Assembly (NCBI RefSeq): GCF_910588665.1
Contig: NZ_CAJUPR010000004.1
Location: forward strand, 14,593-78,592
Length of the DNA: 64,000 nucleotides
Direction of reading: 5' to 3'
Source of the DNA: an uncultured Brachyspira sp.
GTDB taxonomy: Bacteria; Spirochaetota; Brachyspiria; Brachyspirales; Brachyspiraceae
Position 1 is the stretch's first letter; each line of letters opens with the position of its first letter. Under the pieces are notes generated by a model, which was not told the origin of the DNA, searched no databases, and saw only the letters and a list, made by a program, of their open reading frames with translations. The position numbers and the translations under genes are program-made. Positions 63,160 to 64,000 of this stretch are shown here, piece by piece.

Positions 63160-63509
63160 TGGAGATGGCGGGATTCGAACCCGCGTCCTACGAAGCGTAC
63201 CATATCCGTCTACATAGCATATCTTATCTTTAAAAGTTTCGCTCTGCAGTTATAAGATAAGCAGAAAAGCTGTAAAACTAGTAAGAGTATACTAAATATC
63301 AGGCTCTTACAGCACCCTAATATAAGTTCTATGTTATTTAGCACCAAAAAAACAGCCCATAGACAAACTGTTTAATCAGCGGCAGCTTTAATTAAGCTGC
63401 AAGCGCATATTCATCTGCACTTATTTTTCAGTATGATATTAACGTGCATACACCTAGCACGGCTATGCAGAATATGTTCCAACCATCGCAGTCGAAACCA
63501 AGCATCCCC
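63160..63509 (-). ncRNA. ssrA: Transfer-messenger RNA
   Basis: Ribosome-rescue RNA of about 350 nt on the minus strand. The 5' end GGGGATG (63509-63503) pairs with CATCTCC (63167-63161) as a tRNA-like acceptor stem, including the G3-U70 pair that marks alanine. The T-arm GCGGGTTCGAATCCCGC is at 63184-63168. The 5' part has the conserved TTGGTTTCGACTGCGATGG. The tag frame (63418-63392) reads ADEYALAA then stop, with the resume codon GCA eleven bases after the first pseudoknot, as in other bacteria. The CCA end is not encoded; TAA follows the discriminator A. The gene is tail to tail with mfd, 16 bp apart. Confidence 0.95.
63392..63418 (-). other. tmRNA tag-peptide reading frame
   Basis: Codons GCA GAT GAA TAT GCG CTT GCA GCT TAA encode ADEYALAA. 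With the alanine charged on tmRNA the added tag would be AADEYALAA, a short tag ending in the protease signal ALAA. Confidence 0.9.
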
Positions 63510-63538
63510 TTTCAAAGAACATCAAATAATTGCGCTAA

Positions 63539-63566
63539 ATAATAACATTAATAAAAAAATTGTCAA
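63539..63566 (-). promoter_or_regulatory. ssrA promoter
   Basis: Minus strand TTGACA (63566-63561), 16 bp, TATTAT (63544-63539), 30 bp before the mature 5' end. Confidence 0.7.
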
Positions 63567-63870
63567 CTTTGCTTTATTGGTAATTACATACAAAATTTAC
63601 CTAAAATATTTTTATTTTCAAAATAAAGCAAATTATTAAAAGTGATATATTAATTTCATTACCTTTATTTAAAAATTTGGTTTATGCCATAAAAGTAATT
63701 TTTACTTATAAAAATAATCAGCTTACATACTAAGATGAAGAAATTTGTTTGAATTACTTAAATATAGAGAATATTTAAAAAATTGAAAGTTCTTTCCTTA
63801 TTGTATCAGTAATAAAAAAACTTATAAATGCTTTGATTTGTATATATAGATATATTTTTAATAAATACTC

Positions 63871-63898
63871 TTGACACAAACTTAATATATGTTAAATT
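63871..63898 (+). promoter_or_regulatory. Promoter reading into the tandem repeat
   Basis: TTGACA (63871-63876), 16 bp, TAAATT (63893-63898), with a TG one base ahead of the -10 box (extended -10). Confidence 0.6.
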
Positions 63899-63938
63899 AA
63901 TTCTATGGAAATGACTAATCTTTGTAAAATCAGGTTGA

Positions 63939-64000
63939 ACTCAACACTCAACACTCAACACTCAACACTCAACACTCAACACTCAACACTCAACACTCAA
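63939..64000 (+). repeat. Heptanucleotide tandem repeat (ACTCAAC)n
   Basis: About nine perfect copies of ACTCAAC fill 63939-64000 and run off the window. There is no stop in any plus-strand frame; in every frame the codons cycle through Thr-Gln-His-Ser-Thr-Leu-Asn. The minus strand has a stop in each cycle. An ATG at 63905 opens into the repeat. Confidence 0.95.

Larger units (their letters stand above)
63510..64000. other. 491-bp region right of ssrA, no recognisable gene
   Basis: AT-rich and without credible genes. It holds the ssrA promoter at its left end and, at its right end, a consensus promoter leading into a 7-bp tandem repeat. A 68-codon frame overlapping ssrA is a shadow. Confidence 0.6.

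Noticed and set aside
63160..63190. tRNA-like T-arm and acceptor end suggesting a tRNA gene
   Set aside because: The matching 5' acceptor strand is 340 bases away, and the tag frame and pseudoknot show it is tmRNA.
63433..63639. 68-codon plus-strand frame
   Set aside because: It runs antisense through the conserved 5' part of ssrA.
63939..64000. Repeat array considered as CRISPR
   Set aside because: Units are 7 bp, directly abutting, without spacers.

Overview
The window is a very AT-rich stretch of a bacterial chromosome with densely packed genes on both strands. It has no insertion sequence, prophage or CRISPR array. Gene content points to an anaerobic, host-associated spirochaete, most likely Brachyspira. 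The pointers are lipoprotein and outer-membrane-type signal peptides, many tetratricopeptide-repeat (TPR) proteins, fused TRAP-TAXI transport, GH57 glucan enzymes, a methyl-accepting chemotaxis receptor, and several proteins that look spirochaete-restricted. The genus assignment is inferred from composition and gene set, not from a search.

Layout. 1-3.7 kb: end of a polyamine ABC transporter (potC, potD) and a 5'-nucleotidase lipoprotein. 3.7-7.5 kb: nucleoside and amino-sugar breakdown (nagB, deoB), a deletion scar of a mannitol PTS operon (mtlA'-'mtlD), a HAD phosphatase and a PTS IIA protein. 7.5-13.1 kb: one-carbon enzymes glyA (with an unusual basic N-terminal tail) and fhs, with small membrane and exported proteins between them. 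13.2-16.2 kb: a large exported TPR protein with DGS repeats. 16.5-25.4 kb: a CstA-type carrier, rdgB, a TRAP-TAXI operon and a small ABC transporter. 25.6-31.5 kb: mutS, a cupin protein, dcd, pgi and a BioD-like NTPase. 31.5-36.7 kb: two GH57 alpha-glucan enzymes around a dGTPase-like gene. 36.8-40.2 kb: a Fur/PerR regulator, an exported protein, a ComFB protein, holA and a stand-alone HIRAN protein. 40.4-48.4 kb: TPR and exported proteins, rsmG, a UPF0104 membrane protein, a spirochaetal DUF5312-like protein and tgt. 48.5-52.7 kb: a chemotaxis receptor, a DUF4349 lipoprotein and two tandem Spy/CpxP-like proteins. 52.7-59.3 kb: a minus-strand run of GH13 amylase, GAF-domain histidine kinase, coiled-coil protein, DUF3810 metalloprotease-like protein, a 59-residue zinc ribbon and a PH-like membrane protein. 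59.4-64 kb: mfd, then the tmRNA gene ssrA on the opposite strand, then a consensus promoter reading into a 7-bp tandem repeat that runs off the window.

How it fits together. Three glucan enzymes (GH57 transferase-type, GH57 branching-type, GH13) with pgi suggest glycogen or maltodextrin turnover feeding glycolysis. Glycine/serine and formate-folate enzymes (glyA, fhs) supply one-carbon units. mutS, mfd, rdgB, dcd and dgt serve DNA repair and nucleotide-pool control. Promoters resemble sigma-70 sites (TTGAnn, 16-17 bp, TATAAT-like) and could be placed by eye for many genes.

The features most worth following are the histone-like tail on GlyA, the heptanucleotide repeat behind a consensus promoter, the mannitol-operon scar, the DGS-repeat protein, and a hairpin terminator inside the TRAP operon that overlaps a possible start codon.
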